Shown in pieces: positions 29,048 to 39,082 of a stretch of DNA of 45,453 nt. The position numbers and the translations under genes were made by a program. Position 1 is the first letter of the stretch, and each line of letters begins with the position of its first letter. The notes under the pieces were generated by a model. It made no database searches, was not told the origin of the DNA, and was given only the letters and a program-made list of their open reading frames with translations. Origin of the DNA: Lachnospiraceae bacterium (GTDB taxonomy: Bacteria; Bacillota; Clostridia; Lachnospirales; Lachnospiraceae); the NCBI GenBank assembly GCA_029062885.1, contig JAIDPH010000105.1, forward strand, positions 1 to 45,453, given 5' to 3'.

Positions 29048-29905
29048 TTACCTGTTCAGCTTCTCCCTATACGCATCTTTTAGTTCATCGGTTAATTTCT
29101 CTATTTCATCATAATATGCCATATTGCCGGCAGCAAGTCCTCCTTCTTCTTTACACACTTTCAATGTAAAGAGCATCCTGCTTACCTGTGTGGCATCGAA
29201 CTGCTCTGCCGCCTGTTCTACCATATGCTCAATCTTCATAGACACCTCATGCAGTTCAGGATGTCCTGCAATATAATCAACATATTCACTGTCGCTATCC
29301 TGCATTCTCCGCGCTGCCAGAAACTGCTCAAGGCTTTCAGGATTTCCGCTTGCCCGGTATGCTTCCATGAATTTTTCCTGTGCAAGTTCAAACATGAAAA
29401 GCTTGGCATATATTACTCCCATATTATGAAGCAGACTCCCCCGAAGTTCTTTTTTCTCCTCAGGCAGCCTTGCAAGCAGTTCGTCATATCTCTCCAATGC
29501 AAGCGTATAATGCTTATTCTGCAGCATATAGTCCGCCTTGGCTTTCTGTTTCTCATATGGACTTAAGCCTTCATTATTCCTTATCACCATTTCGGTATGC
29601 TCAATTACTTCCCGGGAATACAGACCCGCATACTCTAATATCGTTCCCACATATACGTCCACTGATGCTTTCTTATTTGTCAAAGCTTGAAGCGTATGTG
29701 CAAGCTCAGTCAATCCACACTGCCCACCTAACCAGTCCGCCAGTTTATCATCTGTAATACTATTATCTACAAACTCTGCATTTTCCACAAGGCAGAAGCA
29801 TAGCTCTTCAAGTGAATACAAGTTTACATAAGTTTTATCAAAAAAATACGGAATTTTCGCATAATTTCCCGTCCCAAGTATGATATGGCTCATCTTTATG
29901 TCCAT
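29048..29905 (-). CDS. Uncharacterised helical-repeat (TPR-like) protein
   Basis: Helical repeats e.g. ADYMLQNKHYTLALERYDELLARLPEEKKELRGSLLHNMGVIYAKLFMFELAQEKFMEAYRASGN. Confidence 0.8.
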   Translation of the reverse strand: MDIKMSHIILGTGNYAKIPYFFDKTYVNLYSLEELCFCLVENAEFVDNSITDDKLADWLGGQCGLTELAHTLQALTNKKASVDVYVGTILEYAGLYSREVIEHTEMVIRNNEGLSPYEKQKAKADYMLQNKHYTLALERYDELLARLPEEKKELRGSLLHNMGVIYAKLFMFELAQEKFMEAYRASGNPESLEQFLAARRMQDSDSEYVDYIAGHPELHEVSMKIEHMVEQAAEQFDATQVSRMLFTLKVCKEEGGLAAGNMAYYDEIEKLTDELKDAYREKLNR

Positions 29906-29939
29906 TCCCTTTCTTCTGTATCTCAGTCAGATACTTAAT

Positions 29940-30030
29940 CAACAACCAGAACTTAGATAAAATAAACAAAAATAAGGGGCGATTGCGCTTGCGATGAGCA
30001 CCGTTTTTTGTTTATTTTGTCTAAGTTCGT
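29940..30030. repeat. Foldback repeat element, copy B
   Basis: caacaaccagaacttagataaaataaacaaaa...ttttgtttattttgtctaagttcgt; near-perfect 25-bp inverted repeat. Confidence 0.85.
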
Positions 30031-30052
30031 CCGTATCCGATAACAATGTCAT

Positions 30053-31375
30053 TTACGTAACCGCAAACTGTTTCTTCCACATTTTACCGCCAACCGGAAA
30101 CAGCTCCCCGAATCCTAAATCCGTTATCTTCATTTCCACGCACTCCGCAGAAACCATCCTGATTTCCATCTCATATCTGCTGAATGCACCTTCTCTCACA
30201 GGTGCGTCCTCCAGAACAATTTCCTGAATTCCCGCACGCTCTCCCGTAAGCGGCGTAATCAGAAACGAAAGGATATTTTCCTCTCCCGGAAGCAGTATCT
30301 CGCAGCTTTTGTGCACCTCGTACCAGTTTTCGCCCGCGTCTAACAATGCATAATAAGATTCTTTCCCTCGCCTGAACACATTCATTCCCACGTTGGACTT
30401 TAGTTTGTCAGGTCCTAAGAAAATATGTTCCTTTCCCTCTTTACTAGGCTCGAACCTCTCAAGCAACGCAAAGCATGCGCCCTTACAGAAAAGATTGTTG
30501 CCCTGAAAAACCCTTCGGTTCCGGCATAAAAAGCGCAGGGATTCCTTAGCCCACTCATTCTTAAATCCGTCTCCCAAAAGATACGCTGAGGATACGATTC
30601 TGTCTGTACACTGATTGTTAAGAATATTACAGAATTTTTCGTCTGCTGCCGCATAAGCATCTTTTTTTATTTCCTCTTCTTCCTGCTCGTCAGGAAGCGC
30701 CAGTGTCCCGTATATCTGTTCTTCTATCAGCACCACTATCGGAGTTGTTCTTTTATTGCGTTCCATTCTGTACGTCTTAAGTCTTGTACCGTTATGCTCA
30801 CAGGCAAGCACCTGATATTTCCACAGTTCTTCAGGCTGGTGCAGTACGAAATAGTAAAAGCTCTCCGTATGGCTTTGGAAATAAATATGTGAAGTCTTAA
30901 GATTCAGGTTCACCGCCGCCTGCGACAATATCTCCACCATCCTGTCATCCAGCACATCTACCGTAAACATGAATGCATCTATATTTTCCGACGCTGTCAC
31001 GAAACTCATCAACGCAAGGCTTCTTTTAATAAATAATGTCAGAAGGGCGACAGGGTCGTAGGACTCTTCTTCTATTTCAATCATTTCACCCTTTCTGGCA
31101 AGCTCAACCAGATTGATAATCAGGTTCCCTTCTTCCTGACCTGCCCTAATGGCATCCCTGCCATACAGCCACTGGTTTACTCCTTTTCGTTTACATAATG
31201 CCGTAGGGATATTATACTGCTTCGTTCCTACGACAGTCGCAACGCTTTCGACCGGTTCTTTAGAGTCTTCTCCATACACACAGTAGCTTATCTGCGAGAA
31301 ATCATTTCCCAAGTCATAGCCTGCAAGAATACTGCCTTTATGCACTTTTCCATCTGTTTTCCTGTCAAAGAACAT
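30053..31375 (-). CDS. DUF5716-like protein with apparent Hsp70/actin-fold ATPase features
   Basis: ILAGYDLGNDFSQISYCVYGED resembles phosphate-1; YLLGDGFKNEW...RRVFQGNNLFCKGACFALL resembles adenosine/C-terminal motif; family name from memory. Confidence 0.7.
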   Translation of the reverse strand: MFFDRKTDGKVHKGSILAGYDLGNDFSQISYCVYGEDSKEPVESVATVVGTKQYNIPTALCKRKGVNQWLYGRDAIRAGQEEGNLIINLVELARKGEMIEIEEESYDPVALLTLFIKRSLALMSFVTASENIDAFMFTVDVLDDRMVEILSQAAVNLNLKTSHIYFQSHTESFYYFVLHQPEELWKYQVLACEHNGTRLKTYRMERNKRTTPIVVLIEEQIYGTLALPDEQEEEEIKKDAYAAADEKFCNILNNQCTDRIVSSAYLLGDGFKNEWAKESLRFLCRNRRVFQGNNLFCKGACFALLERFEPSKEGKEHIFLGPDKLKSNVGMNVFRRGKESYYALLDAGENWYEVHKSCEILLPGEENILSFLITPLTGERAGIQEIVLEDAPVREGAFSRYEMEIRMVSAECVEMKITDLGFGELFPVGGKMWKKQFAVT

Positions 31376-31423
31376 TTAAATACCCTTGCTCCCTTCCCAA
31401 GATTCCTGCGTAAAGCTCATTTT

Positions 31424-34400
31424 TCAGATAGCCTTAAACAGTCTGTCTGCCATAAAATCTTTCTTATAATACTCTGCTAATAATTTATCTACGGTATCAT
31501 AGTCCTGCAGAGTCTTTCCGATCATTATATCATTCAGCATATTAAACCTGCTGCTCTCATGAACCGCGTCGCCGATATCGCTTCTGTTTATCATGCCGCT
31601 TTCGGTCACCTGCTCCCTGCCGTCAACCTCTTCCGTAATATAATATTGCAGCCGCTCTCCAAAAAACAGAATAAATTCCTTCACGCATATGCCCGCAAAC
31701 ATATCTTTCATATTTTCCCTACAGTATTCCTGCCCTGCGCCGCCCTCTTTCTGAATCAGGTAGTGAATTGTTGCACGATGGCCGGGCTTAGCCCTGTATT
31801 CCAGAATGGACTTATCCTGTAATATATCCAACGCAGGAAGATAGCCCTGAAATTCCTTGAAAAGCGGCAGTACAATCTGATGCGACAACAGTTCTTGTAA
31901 AAATTCTTTTATTATAGCTTTGTTATCCTCTGATATTTCATTCTTATTTTCCGCATAATATTTCAAATATGCCAACTTGCACACCAAATGCAAAGCGGCA
32001 TTTTCCCTATGCATATTCAGAATGCACTGGAGTAAAAACGGCTCTGTTATTTTTTCATTTATTACATAATCATAGCAGCACTGATATATAAATGCGGCAA
32101 TCACTTCATCTTTTCCGCCTGCCTTTATATACGAGCCGAATATATCCATCTTCTCTCCAATATGAGAGCCTGTATAAAGCATCTGCACTATAATACGCTC
32201 ACTCAGCTCATAAGGCTCCACACCGAAATCACACGCTGCCTTCCATATATCGCGCATATCCTTTGTGCTGCCGTTATAAAAGCGAATCAGATATTTCAGG
32301 ACATTTTCATCATATTTTCCCCTTTTCATAACATAATGGAGAGTGTCTGTCATAAAAGCATTTTCTTCCGGTTCGTCTTCCGCTAGCAGTCTGCTGGACA
32401 TTTTCACAAGTGTTTTGGCGTCTATCCCATAAGGTCCGATACGCAAAACCCACTCATAAGCTTCCTCATACATTCCGCGAAGTACCATCAGGCGCACTAT
32501 TTCCTTCCTGTCGCTTAGCGCAATATCTTCGAGCTTCAGGGACATAAGATATTCATCCAACTCCCACATGCGGTCTTTTTCATAATAAAAATTCACAAGC
32601 TTAATCCTGATTTCCTGACGGATTGGACTCACAAGAAAATCAGTATCGGCAAGATGCCTGAACTGTTCTGCATTATCTTCCTGTATGACTATGGAATCCT
32701 TTCCCGCAAAGCATACATTCAGAGCATATCCAAGATGCTCCTTAATATAAGTCGCTGCAAGTGATAAAAGGCTTCCAGCCGAAACCAAACGCTCAACACG
32801 ATATGAAATACTGCATATATAACGGTTTCTATAACCGTCTTCCAAAATAATCTGACAGTTTTCATCATAAATCGGTACCTGAGCCCTGCCAGATGTAACA
32901 GGATAAGCCATCTGTCCCGCAGCATATGGATAAACCAGAATGACTTGCCGCACCATATCGCTTTCCACTATGATATCCTGCGTAAATATCAGCGATAATA
33001 ATCCCTTAGCCACCTCTTCGTCTACCATTGACTGTGTAAGAATATTACGATATAGATAGGCTAAATGTTTATTGATTCTTCCATGCTTTATCTGCTCAAT
33101 GACAAAACTTTCCATAGCAGGAAGATAGTTTACATAAATATCCGGTATCGCATCCTTGCGTTTATATACATACGCATACAGATACGCGGTAATCTCATAA
33201 CTCAAATCACTCTGATAAGAAAAATACATCAATATCATCTTAGGCAGAGTTTCCTTGCCGTCTAAGGGAAGAGACATCATATAAAACTCATATAGTCTGG
33301 TAATCCGCAAGTTTTGTTCTACACCTGAGCGATACCACCGAAGATACTTTTCACCATATAAATTTCCCTTAATAAGAATTGTGCAGATTGCCTGAAGGAT
33401 ATCATTCTGCGGTCTTTTATCATAGCAGGAAACCAGAATGTCAAATAGAATCCCTGAAAATCCCTTCTGCTTCTGTGCAAGATATATAAGCTGTATTACA
33501 ACATCATCCTTTAGTACATCATTTTTGGCAGCATAATTCAATATCTGCAGTTCAAATTCACCGAGTTTTAACAGAATGGCGGGATTCATACTGAGTACAT
33601 TCCATGCTTCCATATAGAGTATCGGACTGTTGCAGTTATTAGCAAAAAGTTCTTCAAACAGCGCCCATTTTCTGGAAGCGTTCTTAATATATTCATCCGC
33701 AATAAATAAAAGCATCCATGCAATCCGCCAGTTGCCGCGGTTTCGCTCGTAAATACGGAGAATTTTCGATGCAGCGTCATCAGTATACTCCTCATTTTTG
33801 CTGCATAGCGCCGTAAGATACAGATAATAACACCAGATTTCAGGTTTATCTTCCCGAATTTCCACTATTGCATCTTTATTCTGTTCAAGAATCCAACTTG
33901 CTTCATTGAAGCGTTCCTGGGTTATAAAAAGATGCGCCTGAAATAAGCCTGTGGATATATCTTTACCATATAACCCCTTAAGCCTGTCTATTAGTCTGCC
34001 GGTCTCATCCATCCAAGTCTTTGCACTTATCTTTTTAAGTCGGAAGTTCTGGTAAAGCTGCATCAACTGTACAACAACGCGCTTTCTCTCTTTATATATT
34101 CCATGCAGCTTCCGCGCCGTTTCCGCACGATGAACGACAGTAATAGGAATGGTGACTGTCTGTTCATAACTGATTAATCTGATGCAGCCATAATTATTAC
34201 CGGCATGAAGATTATCATCAAGGATGTAATAATACAGCCTGTACAAATTTCCAAGAAAGTCGTCGTCCGATACAACCTCCTCATCTATACTCAAAAAATC
34301 CCCTTCCGTCTCGATACGCAGATGTGTATATCCCCAGCCGTTACGATTAATAACAAGTGAATATCTCGCAAGAGCTTCAGGGTTTTCTATCACTATCTGA

Positions 34401-34993
34401 GTTTCCTCAGGAATAAATTCTACACTCTTCTTTTTATTGATTGTCAGCAGAAATTCTTCTACGTTGTGTTCATTTCCATAAATTTCGGAAAGACCCTTAT
34501 ACGCATTATAATACTGTCTGTCGTTTCCGGTAAATATTTGTTCAAATTCTTCGCTATAGAATAATTTTACAGCTTCCGGCCATTCGCTTTTCGCTAAATT
34601 CGTAAAATGAAACAGATTTCTGATATCACCAATGCTTGACTTAACCGTGCCCTTTATGACGGTAACGGAAAAAGGGAGATAGTATTCCCCCTGATTTGAT
34701 ATAATATGAAAAACGCCTTTTATCTCATCACCGATTTTCATTTCAGAAGCATCGACGCGGTAGTATATATCATCCTGACTGCCGTTAAAAGATGTGGTAA
34801 GGCACTCCATACGCAGATCCGAGGAAATAATATGCCCCTCGGTCAATGTCCCTTCTGTGGCATATATGGTAAAAAACCCTTCTTCAATACTTCCGGGCTT
34901 GAGAGTAATGTCTACGCGCGGACATGAAAAATCCAGGGAGGTATTATCAGATTTGAAATTGCCTTCTAATATTTCTTGGATAATCTGTTTCAA
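31424..34993 (-). CDS. DUF5717-like 1189-aa protein: N-terminal beta domains + long helical repeats
   Basis: N-term beta-rich segments (ITLKPGSIEEGFFTIYAT...; NRNGWGYTHLRIETEGDFL), then helical-repeat body; family name from memory. Confidence 0.72.
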   Translation of the reverse strand: MKQIIQEILEGNFKSDNTSLDFSCPRVDITLKPGSIEEGFFTIYATEGTLTEGHIISSDLRMECLTTSFNGSQDDIYYRVDASEMKIGDEIKGVFHIISNQGEYYLPFSVTVIKGTVKSSIGDIRNLFHFTNLAKSEWPEAVKLFYSEEFEQIFTGNDRQYYNAYKGLSEIYGNEHNVEEFLLTINKKKSVEFIPEETQIVIENPEALARYSLVINRNGWGYTHLRIETEGDFLSIDEEVVSDDDFLGNLYRLYYYILDDNLHAGNNYGCIRLISYEQTVTIPITVVHRAETARKLHGIYKERKRVVVQLMQLYQNFRLKKISAKTWMDETGRLIDRLKGLYGKDISTGLFQAHLFITQERFNEASWILEQNKDAIVEIREDKPEIWCYYLYLTALCSKNEEYTDDAASKILRIYERNRGNWRIAWMLLFIADEYIKNASRKWALFEELFANNCNSPILYMEAWNVLSMNPAILLKLGEFELQILNYAAKNDVLKDDVVIQLIYLAQKQKGFSGILFDILVSCYDKRPQNDILQAICTILIKGNLYGEKYLRWYRSGVEQNLRITRLYEFYMMSLPLDGKETLPKMILMYFSYQSDLSYEITAYLYAYVYKRKDAIPDIYVNYLPAMESFVIEQIKHGRINKHLAYLYRNILTQSMVDEEVAKGLLSLIFTQDIIVESDMVRQVILVYPYAAGQMAYPVTSGRAQVPIYDENCQIILEDGYRNRYICSISYRVERLVSAGSLLSLAATYIKEHLGYALNVCFAGKDSIVIQEDNAEQFRHLADTDFLVSPIRQEIRIKLVNFYYEKDRMWELDEYLMSLKLEDIALSDRKEIVRLMVLRGMYEEAYEWVLRIGPYGIDAKTLVKMSSRLLAEDEPEENAFMTDTLHYVMKRGKYDENVLKYLIRFYNGSTKDMRDIWKAACDFGVEPYELSERIIVQMLYTGSHIGEKMDIFGSYIKAGGKDEVIAAFIYQCCYDYVINEKITEPFLLQCILNMHRENAALHLVCKLAYLKYYAENKNEISEDNKAIIKEFLQELLSHQIVLPLFKEFQGYLPALDILQDKSILEYRAKPGHRATIHYLIQKEGGAGQEYCRENMKDMFAGICVKEFILFFGERLQYYITEEVDGREQVTESGMINRSDIGDAVHESSRFNMLNDIMIGKTLQDYDTVDKLLAEYYKKDFMADRLFKAI

Positions 34994-35070
34994 CTTATGC
35001 TACCATACCTTATTTTAATAATTTTATCTCTTTATTATATCATCTAACATGGTGTATCTGCAAGGAAAAG

Positions 35071-35104
35071 AACGCACCCTATCGAAGGTTCAACAGGGTG
35101 CGTT
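35071..35104 (-). terminator. Intrinsic terminator
   Basis: aacgcaccct/agggtgcgtt 10-bp stem between 35128 gene stop and 34993 gene start, T-rich on minus side. Confidence 0.75.
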
Positions 35105-35127
35105 ATATCTCTTATATTTATATCAGA

Positions 35128-36192
35128 TTAGTTACCTTTAATAGTAAGGGCATGTAAATAAGCATCGGAACCGCGCGCACATGTTACAGTAACCTGCTTG
35201 CCGCTTACCAGAACCTTGCAGTTGCTGACGTTGTAAACCGCATCAAGCTTAAGCACCATCTCACCCTGTGACGTATTCAGATACAATATATCTTCAGTTG
35301 ACTTGCTGCTAACGGTGCCGGTCACTGTCATTGGAGACGCGGTGTCTATTTGTACTGCCGCTGCAGCTGTCTTTACACCTACAATCATTGCCGCATGCAT
35401 ATATGCATCGGAACCGCGGTATACGGAAAGCGTCAATGAACGCCCCGGTGTAAGAACCATACCGAATCTGGAGTCGGTATTCGCATCAATTACAATATGC
35501 ATTTCTCCGCCGCTTGTCGCAAGATACAACATTTTTTCCGTCGTATTGCTGCCAACCGTACCTGAAACCACTGTAGTTTGTGCTGTCACAGCGGCCGCCG
35601 GCATCGGTGAATTTGCTGTACTTCCCGTTACTGTTGTATTTGAATTCATACTATCAATGCTGATTGCATGCAGGTATGCATCTGATCCCCGTGCACAAGT
35701 GATATTGTATGTAGTATTCAATATAAGAACTACTCCCGAATTTATCCTAGTAGTGTCATCTAACTTAATTTGCATCTCACCGCCGGATGTATTAAAATAA
35801 AGCATCTCCTCAGTAGACTTCGTACTTATTGTTCCCGACACAGTCATAGGATGAGCTGTATCAACTGTAACTGCTGGTTTCGGTGCTTCCTTGAAAAGCT
35901 TAGCAGCATGAAGATAGCCGTCATTGCCATATGTTACGGAAACATATACGCTGCTGTTTGGGAGCAGAAGCTTGATTCCGGTAGCGTCTGTATTACTATC
36001 CAACTTAATAGTCATCATTCCTTCAGGAGTAGAAAGATATAACAGGTCACCTGTCGTTTTACTCGACACGGTTCCATGTACCGTAGCTATAATATCCGCA
36101 GCTTCCGCTTTCAACTGATTGTTCGGCAACATCATCATGCCCAATACAAGGCAGATTGCAAACCATAGTTTTACGCTCATAAGTTTTTTCAT
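35128..36192 (-). CDS. Secreted protein with four tandem ~65-80 aa repeats
   Basis: Signal peptide MKKLMSVKLWFAICLVLGMMM...AEA; repeats (V/T)xGTxxSKxTExxLYxxTxxGEMxIKLD...ARGSDAYLHAxxI. Confidence 0.85.
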   Translation of the reverse strand: MKKLMSVKLWFAICLVLGMMMLPNNQLKAEAADIIATVHGTVSSKTTGDLLYLSTPEGMMTIKLDSNTDATGIKLLLPNSSVYVSVTYGNDGYLHAAKLFKEAPKPAVTVDTAHPMTVSGTISTKSTEEMLYFNTSGGEMQIKLDDTTRINSGVVLILNTTYNITCARGSDAYLHAISIDSMNSNTTVTGSTANSPMPAAAVTAQTTVVSGTVGSNTTEKMLYLATSGGEMHIVIDANTDSRFGMVLTPGRSLTLSVYRGSDAYMHAAMIVGVKTAAAAVQIDTASPMTVTGTVSSKSTEDILYLNTSQGEMVLKLDAVYNVSNCKVLVSGKQVTVTCARGSDAYLHALTIKGN

Positions 36193-36319
36193 TTTAAGTT
36201 TTACCTCCCTGAGTACAATAATAATTTTCGTCGTATTATGTAAATACATTATGTTAAGTTATTATGTAAATCAATTATACAATACCAGATATAGGAAATC
36301 AATACTTTATATTAAAAAA

Positions 36320-36361
36320 ATACCAAAAGCGTCCAACTATTTAAGCCTTCGCTTTTGGTAT
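36320..36361 (-). terminator. Intrinsic terminator downstream of SpoIID-like gene
   Basis: ataccaaaagcg/cgcttttggtat 12-bp stem; minus strand followed by ttttttt. Confidence 0.85.
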
Positions 36362-36375
36362 TACATATTGAAAAA

Positions 36376-37641
36376 TTATTCAGGTTCAGCTATACGGCTT
36401 ACACCTACATAGATACGTGAAATTTCATACCATGTCGGAAAATCCGTAATTCCGCTCTGCGGCAGTCCGAAGACCTTCTGGAATACGCGTACGGCATCCG
36501 CTGTTCCCTGCCCATAAATGCCATCCACCGTAACCTTGGGAATAGCCGGATAATTCTGTGCAATCCGGTTGAGCTGCTGCTGGAGCTGTCTGACTTTATC
36601 ACCTGACGAACCAATTGTCAGATTATATCCCGGAAAAGAAGACGGTACGCCGGAAACGCTGACTGCGGTATTAATATACATATCGCTGCCGTAATAGTAC
36701 CTGAGTATCTCGATTGCCGAATATCCTTCGTCTCCCAGATACTTAGAGCCCCACTGGCTAAGACCGCTGCAGGTCACTCTTCTGCCGTCACAGTATGAGG
36801 TGAAAATCGGCTGCCTGACTCCCGGTCTTGAGAGATAGTTCAAAAAAATACTGTCCACCAGCCTATCAATATTTTCATAAGTATTTCTGCCGCGAATCCA
36901 TTTCTGATCATAGGCTGTGGAGGAGGTAATGGTAAAATTGTAACCCTGATTTCTGTACCACTCTGTATATACCCTGTTCAGCGTAAAAGAGAGAATTGCA
37001 AGAATATTTGCATAAATAGAGCTTTCCGGCCAGGTTGCATAGATTTCCGAAGAGGCTACGTTTTTAATATACTCTTTGTAGTTTACATAATAGTTTGGAG
37101 CACTGCTGTCAGACGGCACTCCGTCATGTACAACAACATACTCAGGAACAACGACACGGCTAAGTACGATTTCACCGGTCTCATCAATAGGTTTAATCTC
37201 ATCTTCCGGAATCTTCGGCGGGTATTCTCCATACAATGTATGATCCGGAATCACAATTGTCTCTTCTTCCTCTCTGGAAGTTTCCGTCGGGGTCATTCGT
37301 ATATCCTGCACTGCCGTTACATCGGGCAAGACCTCAACGCCGGAAACCAGCACAGGCTCATATCCCGGTGCTTCCACGGTCAGATTATATTCCGAATATG
37401 GCATCGGAGAATCCGGCGTAAGACTATAAGACAGGGGCGGCGCCATAAGCTGCACTTCCTGTGCCTGCCCGGAGCTGTCTGTCTGCAAGGTTTCAAGCGT
37501 TGTTCCGGGTGTACCGGTATAAGCAATGGAAATCACAGCGTTCTGAATAGGTATAAAACCTATATCCGAGGTTACATTTATCTGCAGCCCGCCGGTCGTT
37601 TCCCCTTCCATCTGTGCGCTTCTTATAGCTTTTGGGTTCAT
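36376..37641 (-). CDS. SpoIID/LytB-like protein with C-terminal peptidoglycan-binding domain
   Basis: YKEYIKNVASSEIYATWPESSIYANILAILSFTLNRVYTEWY, LSQWGSKYLGDEGYSAIEILRYYYG; PG_binding_1 (GDKVRQLQQQLNRI...VDGIYGQGTADAVRVFQ). Confidence 0.85.
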   Translation of the reverse strand: MNPKAIRSAQMEGETTGGLQINVTSDIGFIPIQNAVISIAYTGTPGTTLETLQTDSSGQAQEVQLMAPPLSYSLTPDSPMPYSEYNLTVEAPGYEPVLVSGVEVLPDVTAVQDIRMTPTETSREEEETIVIPDHTLYGEYPPKIPEDEIKPIDETGEIVLSRVVVPEYVVVHDGVPSDSSAPNYYVNYKEYIKNVASSEIYATWPESSIYANILAILSFTLNRVYTEWYRNQGYNFTITSSTAYDQKWIRGRNTYENIDRLVDSIFLNYLSRPGVRQPIFTSYCDGRRVTCSGLSQWGSKYLGDEGYSAIEILRYYYGSDMYINTAVSVSGVPSSFPGYNLTIGSSGDKVRQLQQQLNRIAQNYPAIPKVTVDGIYGQGTADAVRVFQKVFGLPQSGITDFPTWYEISRIYVGVSRIAEPE

Positions 37642-37718
37642 ATAATTACCTGCTTAAACCTTATTATCTTTCTAGTTATTATATGCAGATATCAAAAAGA
37701 CGACACTTTAGCAGTTCA

Positions 37719-39053
37719 CTAATATTGCTTCTGTCGTCTGCCCAACCAGATATATACGCCGACACAGATAATCACCGACAGAGCCGAACCTGCCGGAGAG
37801 GCAATTCCCATTGGCAGGAGCGTATCTGCAAAATACTTCGATGCGAAGTATGCAAACGGAATGCGTACACATATTATCGACATTGAATTATGTATAAACG
37901 GGATTGCAGAAAGTCCGTAAGCGCAGAAATAACCGCTGAAGCTAAAATGAATGCCTGCGAAGATACAATCCCAGACATACCCTCGCATATATTGACCGCC
38001 AAGCAATATTACCGCAGCGTCATCCGCAAATAATCCGATAAAGGGCTCTGCTGCAAACAACATTACAACAACTGCCGCAGTTCCCCATACTACTGCCATG
38101 ATACAGGCATATTTAAGCGTAAGGCGGGCACGTTCCGGCTTTCCTGCTCCGACATTCTGTGCTGAGAGAACCGATACCGTTGAAAGCATCGAAGATGGCA
38201 CGAGGAATAAGATTCCGATTATCTTCTCCACGATACCGACTGCCGCTGCGTCATTCAATCCTCGTTTATTGGCAATTACGGTAATCACAATGAATGCAAT
38301 TTGAATGAAACCATCCTGCAGCGCTACGGGAATGCCGATTTTAAGAAGCGATTCCATAGTATCCCTATGCGGTATCAAATCTTTAAGTGAAAGCGATATA
38401 CCCGTTTTGTGTTTCATTATTACGAATAAAGATACAGCAACACTGATTGTCTGGGATAACGTTGTCCCCAATGCCGCTCCCGCAGTGCCAAGACCCAATA
38501 TTCCGATAAAAATATAATCAAGCACTATGTTAGCGGCACAGGCTGCCGCTATAAAATACATCGGGCTTTTGGAATCTCCCATACCCCGGAAAATAGAACT
38601 GATAATATTATAGGCAGTAATAAACGGTATACCTATGAAACAAATCCTAAGATATGAAATCGTTCCGGCGACTGCTTCATCCGGCGTGGACATAACAGCC
38701 ACGATTGGCTTTACCATAACCAACAGAACCGCTGACAACACAAGTGATATTATCATAAATAATGTTATCGTGTTGCCTATAGTGCGCGATGTCTCTTCAT
38801 TCTTTCCGGCGCCAACCGCCCTGCCTATCATAACAGTAGCTCCCATTGCAAGTCCGACTATCATAACAGTAAGCATATGCATAACCTGACTTCCGATGGA
38901 AACTGCCGTAGTGCTGTCAACACCATTAAACTGACCGACGAAAAACAAGTCGGCCAGTCCATATAGTGTCTGCAAAAAATATGACAGCAGATACGGCAGT
39001 GAAAAATATACTACAGTCTTCAATACATTCCCTGTAGTCAGATTTTTTTCCAT
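37719..39053 (-). CDS. MATE family efflux transporter
   Basis: Multi-TM; YFSLPYLLSYFLQTLYGLADLFFVGQF, MGATVMIGRAVGAG. Confidence 0.93.
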   Translation of the reverse strand: MEKNLTTGNVLKTVVYFSLPYLLSYFLQTLYGLADLFFVGQFNGVDSTTAVSIGSQVMHMLTVMIVGLAMGATVMIGRAVGAGKNEETSRTIGNTITLFMIISLVLSAVLLVMVKPIVAVMSTPDEAVAGTISYLRICFIGIPFITAYNIISSIFRGMGDSKSPMYFIAAACAANIVLDYIFIGILGLGTAGAALGTTLSQTISVAVSLFVIMKHKTGISLSLKDLIPHRDTMESLLKIGIPVALQDGFIQIAFIVITVIANKRGLNDAAAVGIVEKIIGILFLVPSSMLSTVSVLSAQNVGAGKPERARLTLKYACIMAVVWGTAAVVVMLFAAEPFIGLFADDAAVILLGGQYMRGYVWDCIFAGIHFSFSGYFCAYGLSAIPFIHNSMSIICVRIPFAYFASKYFADTLLPMGIASPAGSALSVIICVGVYIWLGRRQKQY

Positions 39054-39082
39054 TAAGATACCTCTCGATGCTTTCTATATAT

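Noticed and set aside
35303-35800. 165-aa + strand ORF
   Set aside because: Antisense to the four-repeat secreted protein; its apparent repeats mirror the sense gene
37126-37722. 198-aa + strand ORF
   Set aside because: Antisense to the SpoIID-like gene; R/H/C-rich composition typical of shadow translation
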